Origin: Diplolepis rosae
Taxonomy: Eukaryota; Arthropoda; Insecta; Hymenoptera; Diplolepididae
Length of the DNA: 64,000 bases
Assembly (NCBI GenBank): GCA_030998225.1
Contig: JAPYXD010000704.1
Coordinates: 2,542,001 to 2,606,000 of the forward strand
Direction of reading: 5' to 3'
The notes below the pieces were generated by a model that was not told the DNA's origin, did not search any database, and saw only the letters and a program-made list of their open reading frames with translations. The first letter of the stretch is position 1. Every line of letters begins with the position of its first letter. The position numbers and the translations under genes are program-made. Positions 32,656-44,041 of this stretch are shown piece by piece.

Positions 32656-33470
32656 GCAGATATAAAATATACATCTTGTCAAAAAATATCCTAATGAGAA
32701 TTTGTAGACCCCATTGAGGAAAATAATTTTCCATCTTAACGTTTTTTCCGTATCTCACATATTTTGTTTGAAAATGGAATTTTTAAATTTAAATTGTATT
32801 TTTTAAAATTGAAAAGAAAAATATACATTTTATCAGAAACTGTGTCTGACAAAATTTGTAGATATTATCGAAGCAAACAATTCTGCATTCTTACGTTTTT
32901 TTTGTAATTCACATATTAAGGCTAAAGAATTGAATTTTCGATTTTCAATAGTATTTTTTTACATTAAAAAAAAAAATATACATATTATGAAAAAATTTTG
33001 TAATTTAAATTTGTAGATCTTTCTGTAGTAAACAATTTTCTATTTTACAATTTTTTTCGTATCTTGTATAGTTTAACTGAGAAATGAAATTTTTATATCG
33101 ATTTTTTTCAAATGTTAACATTCTGCAACTTTCCTATTTTTGGTTTAAACGAAAAATGTTAATAGGATAATTAGTAGAGATTTATGAGCACTATCAGAAA
33201 CAAGTATCGGAATTTTGGGTTTTAACTCAAAAATACAAAAAAAGCTCTTATCTTCACAATTTCTGTCGGATATGGCTGGTTAGAGAACTTGTCTTTACTT
33301 TTTTGGCTCCGATAAAGTATGCCAAAGCTCAATTCAATCCGATAATTCTATCGAGAGTTATCGAGTATACGACCAACAGACAAACACTTTGGTAAAAACC
33401 GTTTTTTCTGACTCCAAGGAGTCTCAAAACGTAAAGATTTGATAAAAATTCCGAAAGTGATTTTCCTTTT
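32656..33470 (-). mobile_element. Family B fragment, copy B4
   Basis: Minus-strand B sequence with the internal repeats (GTATCTCACATATTTTG, AATTTGTAGATCTTTC) and the leader through GTCTCAAAACGTAAAGATTT. Neither ACATTCTCATCATG end survives. The microsatellite is reduced to CAACAGACAAACAC. Confidence 0.75.
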
Positions 33471-34040
33471 TTTAATCTAGTACAAACAACCAGAAAATAA
33501 TGTTAATTTTTTTTTCAAGTATTTTGAGAGATTTCTTGCAACACTTTCTCATTAAACTGAATAACTTAGCTTGGGCTTAATGCATAATTTAAATAATTCA
33601 TATTTAAATAAGCTTAAGATGGAATCTGTAACTATCAGGATTGAAAAGCAACTAATAGCATTATTTGTATAGTATTTGTGAGTCATAAAAATGCTTTATG
33701 CAAAGCAGGATAAGATATAATTTGTCGTCGTCTATCTGGATAAAGATAAGTATCTTGACGATGAAACACTTTCTATGGATAAAGTAAAAGATAGTGATAA
33801 TTATTCAGAGAGGATAGATTACATGTTCGACTGCCTTCGTTAGTCATACCAGAAAGACTAAGGATAAGTCTCTATTTCGTGGCCTGTCGTTTCTATACGC
33901 AACATATTTTAAAGCTAACAGACTTTAAGTTCTTGAAATTTTCTATAGCAAAAGATATACATGAAATTTTTTATTTTAACCACATTAATATAAAAATAAT
34001 ATAAAAATTCACATTAGTCGATTCTTATCTAATGATTTTT
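33471..34040. other. Unique AT-rich sequence, no gene seen
   Basis: Nothing recognised. Confidence 0.4.
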
Positions 34041-34042
34041 TA

Positions 34043-34200
34043 CTCTCTAAAACTCAATTAGTCAATATTAATTAATTCAGAGTTAAAAATTACTAATGCA
34101 TTAGCGTGAATGCATTCAATTTCAATTAGTATGAAATGTTCACTATGAATTAGTTAAATGTTGCTAAAAATAATTCAATTTTTTCACTGATTGAAGGATG
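34043..34200. mobile_element. MITE remnant, CTCTCTAAAACTC end
   Basis: The left end CTCTCTAAAACTCAATTAGT after TA (34041-34042) resembles the CTCYCTAAAT ends at 7559 and 61927. The interior reiterates AATTAGT and ATTAAT words. The right end is not recognised. Confidence 0.45.
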
Positions 34201-34475
34201 AAAGAATTTTTACAAACTCAAAATTTAGAGGATATATTTTCAACTTGTTCACTTGGCTTCGTACCTTTCACCGATTAGGCAAATCTTCATTGAGGGTACC
34301 ACCAGTTTCGGAGAGTTTGCATTATCGCTTTTGGATTCATTGAATCCACTGGTAGCTGGAGAGAAGTTTGAACCATTAGGTCGTTATCTGGATATTCGGA
34401 TGAAACTGCGACATTCTACGACGTGTGATATCATATTCTCCACGTTATTAATTTTTCCCCCTCTTTTCCATCTCA

Positions 34476-35532
34476 CACTCTAAAAACGGAATATTAACTG
34501 TCGAACAATTCCGTTCACTATGAATGGATTTTCTACTCAAAATTGGCATAAGAGGAAATCCTCTAACAGTTGAAGTATTTTCGTTTCAGGTGCTATCATT
34601 TTGCTGCCAAAGTTTTTCCTTTGGTTTGGAAATAAAATCCTATGTCGTACGAAGGAAGTATAATTTCGAAGTTAAAAGAAAACAAATTCTATGATATAAC
34701 CTATAAGAAATGTACAAAAGCCAAACTTTGACAAATCCCAATATTCAATCGATCATTTTCAATAATATAATAACGACCCGTCTTAGATTTCAGCTTAAAG
34801 AAATTTTAAGATATAACTTTGCTTACATTACAAATTTTCCAATACGTGTAAAATTGAAAGTCCATGATCTATTAAATATATAATGTTGAAAGAGTGTTAC
34901 AAAATTATTTTTAAACTTTGTTACATTTTAAATTTCACAATAAATTCTATAGTAAACATTTTACTAATAATTTCGAATCAAAATATTTTTTACAAATAAA
35001 AAACAACTGTATATTTCAGTTTCTACAATGCTTTTATTGACATTTTTGGGAATATCTTTGAATTGTCATCAGAAGCAATGAAAAATAAGGTTATGCGGAT
35101 CAAAATTGTTTGTTTTGGTATACGTACCTTTCAAAATTTCTACGTCGCACTCTGGGATTCCTAATAATTTGTAGAAATCCATTATTTGATTTCGTTAATT
35201 GATTTTCATCATAAAAAAAAAAAAATTCTTCGTAGTTGGCACCGTACTGACAAAATATCTGTGAACAGATTAGCACCAGACGATGTACACTCACTAATGC
35301 GCAGGCGCACTTCGTCTCCTAGTCTAGAAATGCAATCCTTACATAATTAGAGGATTTCTTTTCAGAGTAAAAAAAATCGTTCATTGCTAAAAATATTTTC
35401 TTTTTGCATCTCAGAGATGAGTTTTGTAACAGGAAAAAGATTCTGTTGGTAGACAAAAGGAATATGCTTAATTTCAATGGATGCATTCTGAAAAGAACGT
35501 AATTTCACTATGGATAGACTTTTTTTAGAGTG
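34476..35532. mobile_element. Element with CACTCTAAAAA ends, CA duplication
   Basis: Starts CACTCTAAAAACGG and ends TTTTTTTAGAGTG, flanked on both sides by CA. The subterminal CACTATGAATGGATTTTC is mirrored by CACTATGGATAGAC words near the right end. Span 1057 bp. The interior is not palindromic. A minus-strand open frame at 35100-35294 shows no known motif. Non-autonomous or decayed. Confidence 0.65.
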
Positions 35533-35859
35533 CACCCTTTACGAAAAGCTTATTCATTCTGCTTTCTCAAACTTTGCAATTTTCCTTCCAAAACATTCAT
35601 TAAATTAATTCATAAAATTCAATAGTTTAGTGGTTTTGTGTGAGAATATGAAAAGTAAAGTGTTCTTGTCTTGTATAAATTATTTATACCGTGAAATTTA
35701 AATAATTAAAAAATAAAAGTGGGGAAGCATATCAACTTTATATTCAATATTAATATTGAAATATTAATAAATATTCTAAGCCAAAATCAAAATCCATGAA
35801 AGCTCTGATATCCACAAAACTCTCAATTTATAAAAGTTTATATACACAAAGAAAGCCAA

Positions 35860-35990
35860 GTATAGAACTTTTGCTAAAGTACGTTTCAATTCAGGGAAAA
35901 ATGTGTCATAGTGAGAACTTTCGCAGCGAAATACTGAACTTTCGATGAACTATACACAATTTTAGTTTGGCAAAATACCTGTCGTGTCTA
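35860..35990. mobile_element. Partial relative of the 9156 palindromic MITE
   Basis: TTTCAATTCAGGGAAAAATG, GTGAGAACTTTCGCAGCGAA and the ACTATACACAATTTTAG words follow the order of one arm of 9156-9438 and 53852-54177. It is truncated by the element starting at 35993. Confidence 0.6.
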
Positions 35991-35992
35991 TA

Positions 35993-37449
35993 CACGGAGA
36001 AAAATAGTTGAAGTAATTTTACTCAACTCTGTCGATTAAACTTGGGACATAAGGACATTTGAACATCTATTAAATCCTAGTCGGGTAAAATCAATTTGAT
36101 ATATACCTAATTCACCCAAATTGAATAATAATAAGCGTTACATAGGGAATAGTAAGGAGTTGAGTAAAACGTTATCGACGACAGGGCACCAACATGCGTC
36201 AGTGGGTTAACATGAAATGTATAAGTATATCATCGACGCTTGAGGTGCTTCAAACCGTAGTTGGGTAAAATGAGCATCGGGCGTATTATTTCAACTGGCA
36301 ATGGTATGGTTCTCTCAAATAAAAAAAAATTCTTACCTCGAGCCTGCCAATAGTCATCCGGTACATACATAAACAACATACAAATTCATTCACACCATCC
36401 AGACGTAGCCAATCACATTTCACATCACAAATACACTTAAACATATAACCTTACATATATAAACCTAATAACTACACACATATATAGTACGATACGCTTT
36501 CGTCGAATCACGCACACGCTCACTTACAATGCTGAAATATAAAACTTGGAACTTTCTTATATAGTGATTGCCTGAGTTATTCAGAGTTTGTGAGAGTAAG
36601 TGCCGTCAATAAAATTTTTGAGCCTTACTCAAGTAAAAATAAATCAACTTTTTTCATAAATGATTAATAAAATATTTTTAAAAATTAATATAATTAATCA
36701 ATTATTATAACTATGATTATTGATATATATAATATAATTATTAAATTACATTTAGTATACATTTTTATTATAACGACGAATGAAGTTTAGTGAAACTAAA
36801 TTTTCAAATCTACATTAAAAAATTGCATTATTATTAAGAAGTATCTTGTATAAAAACATTTAAAAGAAGGTTCTTTTATTTTCTGTGTTTTATATTTTCA
36901 AAATATGGATTTTACATTTGCGAATTCCAAATTATTATTCTGCCTGAGTAGTTTATGTGATATTTCATATTTTATGTAATACACTTATCGACTTTTTTTT
37001 GTTTAAATTTTCATAATATCAATTTAATTTTAAGAATTTAAGTTTTTGTAATTAAAAATTTGTTATGTGTGCCCAAGGCGCAGATTACTTTCATTCGTTC
37101 CTGCGTGAATAAATGTAGCTGTTGGAATAAATCTTGCGATTTACGGTTTACTCAACTCTCGATTGAAGCGTAGAGTAGAATGAACGGAAAGCTCTACTAT
37201 TTTTGTGATTTAATAAAAGATTGGTTTTTTATAGTTATACTACGCGTAATAATATATATATTTAAAAATTTTTAATGCACGCTTTCATACTTCACCCTAC
37301 ACTTCTGAATTTTACTCAACTTTGATCCATTTTCGAACATTTAATGTATCACAAATAAATACAGCGATACTAAATAACTTCTAACTTGTCGTTATGTCCC
37401 AAATTTGATCGGAAGTTGAGTAAAATTACTTCAACTATTTTTCTCCGTG
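35993..37449. mobile_element. Large CACGGAGAAAAA element with non-palindromic core
   Basis: A 1457-bp element from CACGGAGAAAAATAGTTGAA to its inverse, flanked by TA on both sides (35991-35992 and 37450-37451). The inverted ends match over about 60 bp, including AGTAATTTTACTCAACT. The core (about 36300-37150) is unique rather than palindromic. On the minus strand it contains CTCGAG|GTAAGAA near 36337, a good splice donor consensus, but no matching coding exon was found. Confidence 0.85.
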
Positions 37450-37478
37450 TACGATATTGGTATTATAGCTAAAATGTA

Positions 37479-37745
37479 CACGGAGAAAAATAGATAGTAA
37501 ACCGCAATATCTTGATATTAGCAGATAATGTATTTGCGATTTAACTATGGGACAGCCATCTAGATATTGAAATAAAGTATCTGTAGATATTAAAGACAAA
37601 AAATGTTATTTCGCAATATCTAAGATATTAAATTAAAGAACCCAATATGTTAATTTGAAATATCTCAGATGTTAAACTGAAATACATTAGATATCAGGTC
37701 ATACTATTTGAGATATTAAACTGTAATATCTTAGATAATTAAAGT
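37479..37745. mobile_element. MITE with ATATCTAAGATATT vocabulary, copy 2
   Basis: Starts CACGGAGAAAAATAGATAGT after TA (37477-37478), only 28 bp from the end of the preceding element. The interior matches the reverse complement of 31236-31527, including TATGGGACAGCCATCTAG. The distal terminus is lost around 37745. Confidence 0.75.
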
Positions 37746-37984
37746 CAATATTTATGTCATTGAATGCAATTGTCTAATAATTATGTAAAAATACTGATTG
37801 AATATTGAAAGAAAAAATGAAATTAAGAAAATATAACATGATGTAAATAATGATTGATCAAGGAATTCAAAATTTTCTTATAATCTCCTTTTTTTCTCGA
37901 ATTCCTCGATCTAAGAGTTTTCGCAAGTCCATATTTTGTTGATTATTATTCTCAAAGTCAAGGCGACCTCTTAATAAATGGAGA

Positions 37985-38520
37985 TTATAAAAACGTTCAA
38001 CATAATCGTAAAGATTTGGAAACTATTACGAATTCCAGTACACAGAGAAAAATGGATGTTTAGAATTAACATCTAGATGTTTAACTATGTGACAGCCATC
38101 TTATATGTTTAGTTGTAATATCTAGATATTCAGGAGTAATATCTAAGATGTTAAAATATGCAGAGATTAATATCTTGGATATTACAGTTGAACATCTAGA
38201 TAATACAATTGAACATATAAGATGGCTGTCCCATAGTTGAACATCTATTTTTCTCCGTGTAAATAAATTCCGATTCGATGTTGAATTTAAAAACGGCTAC
38301 ATAAAGAACGAGTTATTGAGAGGTTAGAAAATTCATTTCAAATACTGAAGGTATAAAAATGATATACTTATATAGATAGATACTTACTGATTTCAGTACT
38401 GGTAATATAAAATTTTTTCAAAATTCACACTTCAAAACTTCATATAGACACAACATTATTATTTCAGTGTTGAAACCAAAAACCATGCGACCGACAAAAC
38501 TATGGGCGAGCGCGATAGAC
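37985..38520. repeat. Dispersed repeat (G), copy 2
   Basis: Reverse-complement match to 30613-31235, from GGAGATTATAAAAACGTTCA to CGAGCGCGATAGAC, carrying its own MITE at 38041-38259. It lacks the foldback found at 30797-31040. Confidence 0.75.
38041..38259. mobile_element. 219-bp MITE, copy 1, with in-window empty site
   Basis: From CACAGAGAAAAATGGATGTT to ACATCTATTTTTCTCCGTG, flanked by TA (38039-38040 and 38260-38261). The other copy of the host repeat (near 31130 on the opposite strand) reads CCAGTAAGCAAATTCC without the element, fixing the duplication as TA. The interior is palindromic, with GACAGCCATCTTATATG and AACATCTAGAT words. Same length as the copy at 46799-47017. Confidence 0.9.
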
Positions 38521-38744
38521 ATAATATTTTGTTTATGATCGCTATATATCGTATTGCCATGTCAACGAACTTGTATCCTTCGTAGAGCAATATGACGTTC
38601 AGAAATACCAGTATAGTTGCTACGCCTATACTGGTATAGTTCTGAGGATCATACCATAGCATTGGTCTGATAGAAATATTTTCTTGTTCTGAGGACCAAA
38701 ATATAGTTCTCTCAACTATACTGTTTTTTCCATGCATGACAATC

Positions 38745-39254
38745 AACTATAAATTGTATCAAACTTTACTATAACATATACTAAAGTTTTATTAAATTTC
38801 TTAAATCTCTAGTATTCTGACTACGAAAAATTTCCAGCCTGCTAGGAATAATTACCATTGCACCCCGATTTTTCCTAGACGAAAATAATTATTTGTCGAA
38901 ACTTTTTTGACTGATGTCGACTTTTGGATAGAGCTGGAGATGTAAAAAAATTCATTTACGATTTCAATAATTTCATATACCTTTCAATAGAATGTTCTAA
39001 AAAAGATGTCGAAATTTTCACTGACTGCGAAACATATGACTAGTCATTGAAAATTTCGACAATTTTTTCTTATTGGAAAGTATACAGAGTTATTGAAATC
39101 GTCAATGGATTTTTTTATATTTTCAACCCTATCGAAAAGTCGATGTCAGTCAAAGAAAGTCTCGACAACTAATTTTTTCCGTCTAGATTCCTAATATTTT
39201 TTAGAATTATCATTATAAAATAAAACATATATTGATATAAAAAGTTTCTCCGTG
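38745..39254. mobile_element. Relative of the 9156 MITE, split by a nested foldback
   Basis: The right end AAAAAGTTTCTCCGTG is followed by TA (39255-39256). Its interior matches, in inverse, 53852-53960, including ATTACCATTGCACC and CCTAATATTTTTTAGAATT. The left end is indistinct. Interrupted by the 306-bp element at 38878. Confidence 0.65.
38878..39183. mobile_element. Foldback MITE with GACGAAAATAATTA ends, TA duplication
   Basis: GACGAAAATAATTATTTGTC is mirrored at the right end, whose reverse complement begins GACGGAAAAAATTAGTTGTC. Flanked by TA (38876-38877 and 39184-39185; CTAG if extended by one base each side). The empty site CCCCTAGATTCC is present, inverted, near 53920-53935. The interior is mirror-symmetric around CACTGACTGCGAAACATATG, with GTCGAAATTTTC and GAAAATTTCGAC arms. 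Confidence 0.85.
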
Positions 39255-39384
39255 TATCTGTACGGTTGGATTGAAATTCCGCCGTAAAGTTGACTTACTT
39301 TCAGACGTTAAACAAGGACGACAGACTTATGCACAGAATTTCTGAGTGGGTTATATTATTTTGATAATAAATATTAAAAAATTT

Positions 39385-39465
39385 GAAAATCCTTCCTGAT
39401 ACGCGACTAGTGATTCTCCGATAATGTAGGCAGTGGCTGATATTTCAAACTCAACTAATTATTTT
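39385..39465 (+). repeat. SINE tail fragment
   Basis: Carries CCTGATACGCGACTAGTGAT, TCCGATAATGTAGGCAGTGG and TTTCAAACTCAACTAATTA, the 3' part of the SINE body. The head is absent. Confidence 0.75.
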
Positions 39466-39835
39466 GAGAACGGTAACGAAAATGAGAATATAAAGAATAT
39501 AACCGACAGATAAATTCTTTTAGAATTTATGAGAATTTCATTATTTTGGCATGTTAAACGTATTAAACAATGAAAATGAATTAATACTGCAATATGAAAT
39601 TATCTCTTAAACTTTTTTATCTGATGCATTTTATTAGTGTGGAAGAAAGTGGAAAAAGTGAACTAAAAGGGTATAATATTATAGGTAATTTTTAAAGTGA
39701 CATGCTTGATAACATGTCTAGTATTATATTGACCCAAATTCATAGATTTTTTGTTAATTTCTTTTTATTTTGGCATAGGGTCAGTTTCATCTTTTTTTAT
39801 TTGATTAAAAATATCACTATTAGATGTGAAAATGC

Positions 39836-39902
39836 GCAAAAAGAAAGAAAGGCAAACGTTTCGGCCACATATGGGGGCCCTCTTCAGTGCCATAAATTCA
39901 AA
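39836..39902 (-). ncRNA. Degenerate hammerhead-like motif, third copy
   Basis: On the minus strand CTGAAGAG (39887-39880) is followed by a GGCC/GGCC stem and GAAACGTTTG. The T-to-A change falls at the least constrained core position (U7). As at 4560, one extra G precedes stem II. Probably another relic of a Penelope-like terminal repeat. Confidence 0.4.
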
Positions 39903-40860
39903 GATTAATTCAAAATTTCTGTAGAACATTAGAATATAGGAAATAATTAAATTAGGAATTATCACGGAATTCAAAAACTTATCTTATAGCTTGAAATTCA
40001 AAATGAAGTAGTCCAGTATGCAGCATCATGAATTGAAAAAATATCTAGAGATCACTGTTTTTATTCACAGTGATCTGTGATCCAGACATTTAGTTTAAAA
40101 TATTATTGCGGAAATTATTGTATGGAAATCTCACATTTTTGTACTAAAATTGATATTACTTCATATCAGTGGGAGTTAATAAAGAAATTTATATGGTTAA
40201 TTACAATTATAATAGCTGAATGAAAAACATTAATTTCGTGACCTGCAGCGATCCCGGAAAATGCAGAAAAAAAAATAAAACTGTTTTCTTCCTTAGAAAT
40301 TTGAATTTTGATAAATTTATATATGATTTAATATAATTATTATATGTATATTATATACATTTTATTGTATAATAAAGGATTTTATATATAGTCTATGATT
40401 ATGTAGATAATATATAAATTCAAGTATAATATTCATTCAAGATTTTTGGTATTCAAAATGTATTAAATTCAAAATGAACCTAACTTCAAATTTCAACCGC
40501 ATATAATTTTAAGATATTAACAGTAAACATTTTTTTAAGTTCCTCTTTATACAAATATATTTATATAAGTGAGTGCCTCTTATTTAACTATAAAGGTACT
40601 CAAAATATTGACAAATAATTATTTAAACCATAAATTCTCTAGATTCCCTTTATATTCTGTAATATTCTCGGTTATATTACTTGAACATAAATTATCGAGA
40701 ATTTAAGAACTCTACTTATGCCTGATCTCGTGACTTTTCGAAAGGTTTATAATCGTTTCTTGCATATTACCGTGGTATGGACTTAACATAAATATCTTGT
40801 TTTTTGAAATGATAAGCAACTAGCTTATCTCTAGTTTTTACTCTTTACATCGCAATAAGA

Positions 40861-41530
40861 TCTTTCGAAGTTTAGCGACGTTATCTCAAGAGAAGAGAAG
40901 CTGAAGAGATAACATGGTATAGAAAAGGAGTTAGTAAGAGAGAGGTAGAGATAGAGGTAAAGGTAGAGGCAGAGGCAGAGGCAAAAGACGGGCTAAAAAT
41001 AACGTCTCTCTAGGTGGGAATGATTCGGTATCTCGGACGACGTCACGGGGGTCTGAAATATGAGAGATACGATGGACCTCGCCCCCATCTCATCTCATCC
41101 CATCCCATCCCATCCCATTCCCCGATGGTGCATTAGCGCTAATCTCCGCTCTTTAGTCCTCTCTTTATCTTTTCTGGCCGCATCCTCCCTCGCCTAATTC
41201 TTTCTGTCTTTTTCACTTTTTATGTCCCTCTCACTCTGCTGAGTCGAAACAACGATTTGCTTGAGCTAGAAAGGGACATGAAAGGAAAGGAAAGGAAGGA
41301 AAGGAAGAAAGAGAAAAAGAGCAGGATACCTGATCTGCTTGCTTCACCGTGGTTCTTATCGATCCATCTAATCGCTCGATCCGTTATTTGGGAGCCGCTG
41401 TTTGGGAAAGCTACACTTCGAGTTTTGACATTCGGAATCTCATTAGCGATTGCAAAAACCAGACCCAAACCAGATGAAGAGTATCTGCCAAAAGCAGGGC
41501 AGCATCAAAAGACAGGAGCGTACAAATCTT
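40861..41530. other. Unique GC-richer island with CATCC repeat
   Basis: Includes GAGGTAGAGATAGAGGTAAA at about 40940 and a CATCT/CATCC tandem at about 41085-41117. The purine-rich stretch at 41275-41325 drives the Lys/Glu-rich open frame at 41257-41763. That frame also covers a non-repetitive part (ISLAIAKTRPKPDEEYLPKA) and cannot be excluded as an exon, but no splice context or family supports it. Confidence 0.3.
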
Positions 41531-42035
41531 TATGTTCAATACATTTTTGTTTATTGTTCATCAATTTTTATTATGGACTCAACCTGATCCAAAACAGGGT
41601 TCTTACTTTTTCTGCAAACCTGAAAAACAGGGAAAAGTCAGAGAAATGTCAGAAATTAATTTTAATTTCTCGAAAAATATATAAAATTAGTAAAAGTTCA
41701 CGAAAATTTTTTATGTATATGATAATCAATCAAATATATCGATCTCATAATCTAAAAACATAATATATTGTGATACGCATTACCAATAAATATCAATTTA
41801 TTCAGAGTTAAATATTTTATGGAAAATGATTAGTTTCTCGAAATCAGATAAAATTACGGAAACAGTTTTAGAATAAGTAGTTGAAAAATTATAAAATTAA
41901 TTGCTGGTTTTATAATAATATTTTCATATTGTATTTGGTATGTTTAAAAATTCAACTTTTTTTAACAGCTCTCTTAATTTAATTTCGAAAGTTCAGAGAG
42001 ACTTTGATAACAATAAATCAATTCCAAAAAATCTG
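41531..42035. other. AT-rich sequence, no gene seen
   Basis: Nothing recognised. Confidence 0.4.
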
Positions 42036-42405
42036 CCTGCTTCGCGGGCACATTCTCATTGCGCGCAGCTCGCTTCGCTTGCAAGTTTGAGCGCGCCTAG
42101 GGCGCGCGATTCGATCGTCGCGCTTCGCGCTCCGTAATACTCGATAGTCGCGCTGCGCGCTCCGGAATTTTTGAACGTCGCGCTTCGCGCTCCGTTCTTT
42201 CTGGACCTCGCGCTTCGCGCTCGGTCTTGTGCTCTTAGCATACGTTTAAGTTTATTTCTTATAATTTAATACTGAAGCTCAAACCAACTTAATGATATTA
42301 AAGATGATGTAAATTAGTCATTTTCTCAAATTCACTAAGTTTCTTTTTCAGATTAAGTGAAACAGGAAATTCAATTTACTTAAGGCTCTATCGGCCTTAA
42401 GGAAT
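42036..42405 (-). repeat. Family B tail with 31-bp GC-palindrome array
   Basis: Minus-strand counterpart of 6218-6500, beginning near ACATTCTCATTGCGCGC and ending at B5. At 42112-42235 the word TCGCGCTTCGCGCTC occurs four times at about 31-bp spacing (one copy TCGCGCTGCGCGCTC), separated by unrelated AT-rich spacers. Confidence 0.75.
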
Positions 42406-43502
42406 ACATTCTCATCATGACACTCGCGCTTCGCGCTCGATTTTCTGTATGCATTTTTGTAACTTTTTAATAAATTACATGATTATTGATAAATTTATTT
42501 TCTTCCAAATCTTTTACAAAGGAAAAACAATCGTAGACTTTATTTAAGGAAATGATTTTGCAGAACAACGCTTATTTCGTATCACATATTTTGGTGAAAA
42601 AAATCGAATTTATTTAATATTAAAAATCAAAACATAAAATATACATCCTATCGAGAAATTTATCGATAAGAATGTGTAGACCTTATTTAACCAAACAATT
42701 TTCATCTCAAAGTTTTTTTTGAATCTCACATATTTTGTCTAAAACATGGAATTTTTGAATTTTAATCGTATTTTTTGGAATTGAAACGAAAAATATATGT
42801 TTTATCAGAAACTGTGTGAAACAAAACTTGTAGATCTTTTTGAAACTAACAACTTTGTATTCTTACGTTTTTTTCTTATTTTACATATTATTGTTAAAAA
42901 ATTGAATTTTGGATTTTCAATAGTTTTTTTTTTAATTAATAAGAAAAATATGCATCTTATGAAAAAATGTCACAATTCAAATTTGTAGGACTTTATTTAT
43001 TCAATAATATTGTATCAAAACGTTTTTTCGTATCTCGTATAATTTAACTGGAAAATGGAATTTTGATATTGACTTTTTTCGAATTTGAATATGTTGTAAT
43101 ATTTCTAATTTTGATTTAATCAAAAAATGTTATCAGGATAATTTTTAGAGATTTATGAGCACTATCTAAAACCAGTATTGAAATTTTTGATTTTTTCAAA
43201 AAATTATTTTCAAAAACACAAAAGTGGTGCTCAACCCCTCAATTTTGATTGGATGTGGCTGGTTAACGAACTTGTCCTTACTTTTTCGGCTCCAATAAAG
43301 TGTACCAAAGCTCAATTCAATCTGATAATTCTATCGAGAGTTATGCCGCACACGACCTACAGACAGACAGACAGACAGACAGACACTTTCGTAAAAACCA
43401 TTTTTTCTGACTCAGGGGGTCTCAAAACGTAAAGATTTGATGAAAATTTCGAAAGTCATTTTTCACATAAAACCAATACCTTCTCATCCATGATGAGAAT
43501 GT
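42406..43502 (-). mobile_element. Family B element, copy B5 (full length)
   Basis: Bounded by ACATTCTCATCATG (42406) and CATGATGAGAATGT (to 43502). It contains the GC palindrome next to the left bound, the diverged ~150-bp internal repeats, and a CAGA-type microsatellite at about 43358-43384. It faces copy B6 across about 540 bp. Confidence 0.85.
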
Positions 43503-43804
43503 AAAAAAGGTTTTTCGGATAAAAAGTATTTGCAAACTCCTCTTATTTTGTATCGAAAATTTTAAACTCGACTTTCAAGATTTAATGTGATTTATATTTT
43601 TCATATATCAAGATAAAATAAGAGAAACATTTTTTTCCACTAAGACGGACAAATCCTGAAAGAATATAGATAAAGGATAAAGATAAGTGTTAAGACCAAT
43701 AATTCGTTACTCAGGTTTCAATTTATCTTATAAATTGAGGCAGGAAAGGTTCAGAATTTTGGACAGCACACTTAAAAGTTTTTTTTTATAAAAAAAAACA
43801 ACTT

Positions 43805-43860
43805 CTGTAAGGTAAATGACCCAGTAATCATCAGTGTACCAGTGATCGTCATTTTACTCT
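43805..43860 (+). repeat. Element E-like end
   Basis: GTAAGGTAAATGACCCAGTA followed by CAGTGTACCAGTGATCGTCA resembles the left end of element E (18491) in layout, with the repeated word changed to CCAGTRATCRTC. No partner end was seen. Confidence 0.4.
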
Positions 43861-44041
43861 TGAAATTTGACAAAGTACTGAAAAACCATTTCAATTGAAG
43901 TATTTTAATTTTTTATTTTGGGGATATATTTTCAGAGAAAAATTCTTATTTTTAATAGGTTTTGTACAATCCACGTTTTTTTCATAATAGAAACCGCTAT
44001 ATTGGTACAAACTATCAGAACAATAAGAAGTAAGTCATATT

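Larger units (their letters stand above)
39255..40860. other. AT-rich stretch with SINE and Penelope-like fragments
   Basis: Apart from the SINE tail (39385-39465) and the hammerhead-like motif (39836-39902), this stretch is AT-rich and featureless. A block near 39705 repeats one found at 18295. An inverted AGATCACTG..CAGTGATCT hairpin lies at 40048-40078. Confidence 0.4.

Noticed and set aside
41257..41763. 168-aa plus-strand frame
   Set aside because: The start is a purine-rich Lys/Glu tract and the end runs into AT-rich sequence; no family recognised. Left as possible but unsupported.
42112..42235. CRISPR-like array (31-bp spaced palindromes)
   Set aside because: Only four units, with very short AT-rich spacers, in eukaryotic sequence and at the conserved tail of family B; no cas genes.
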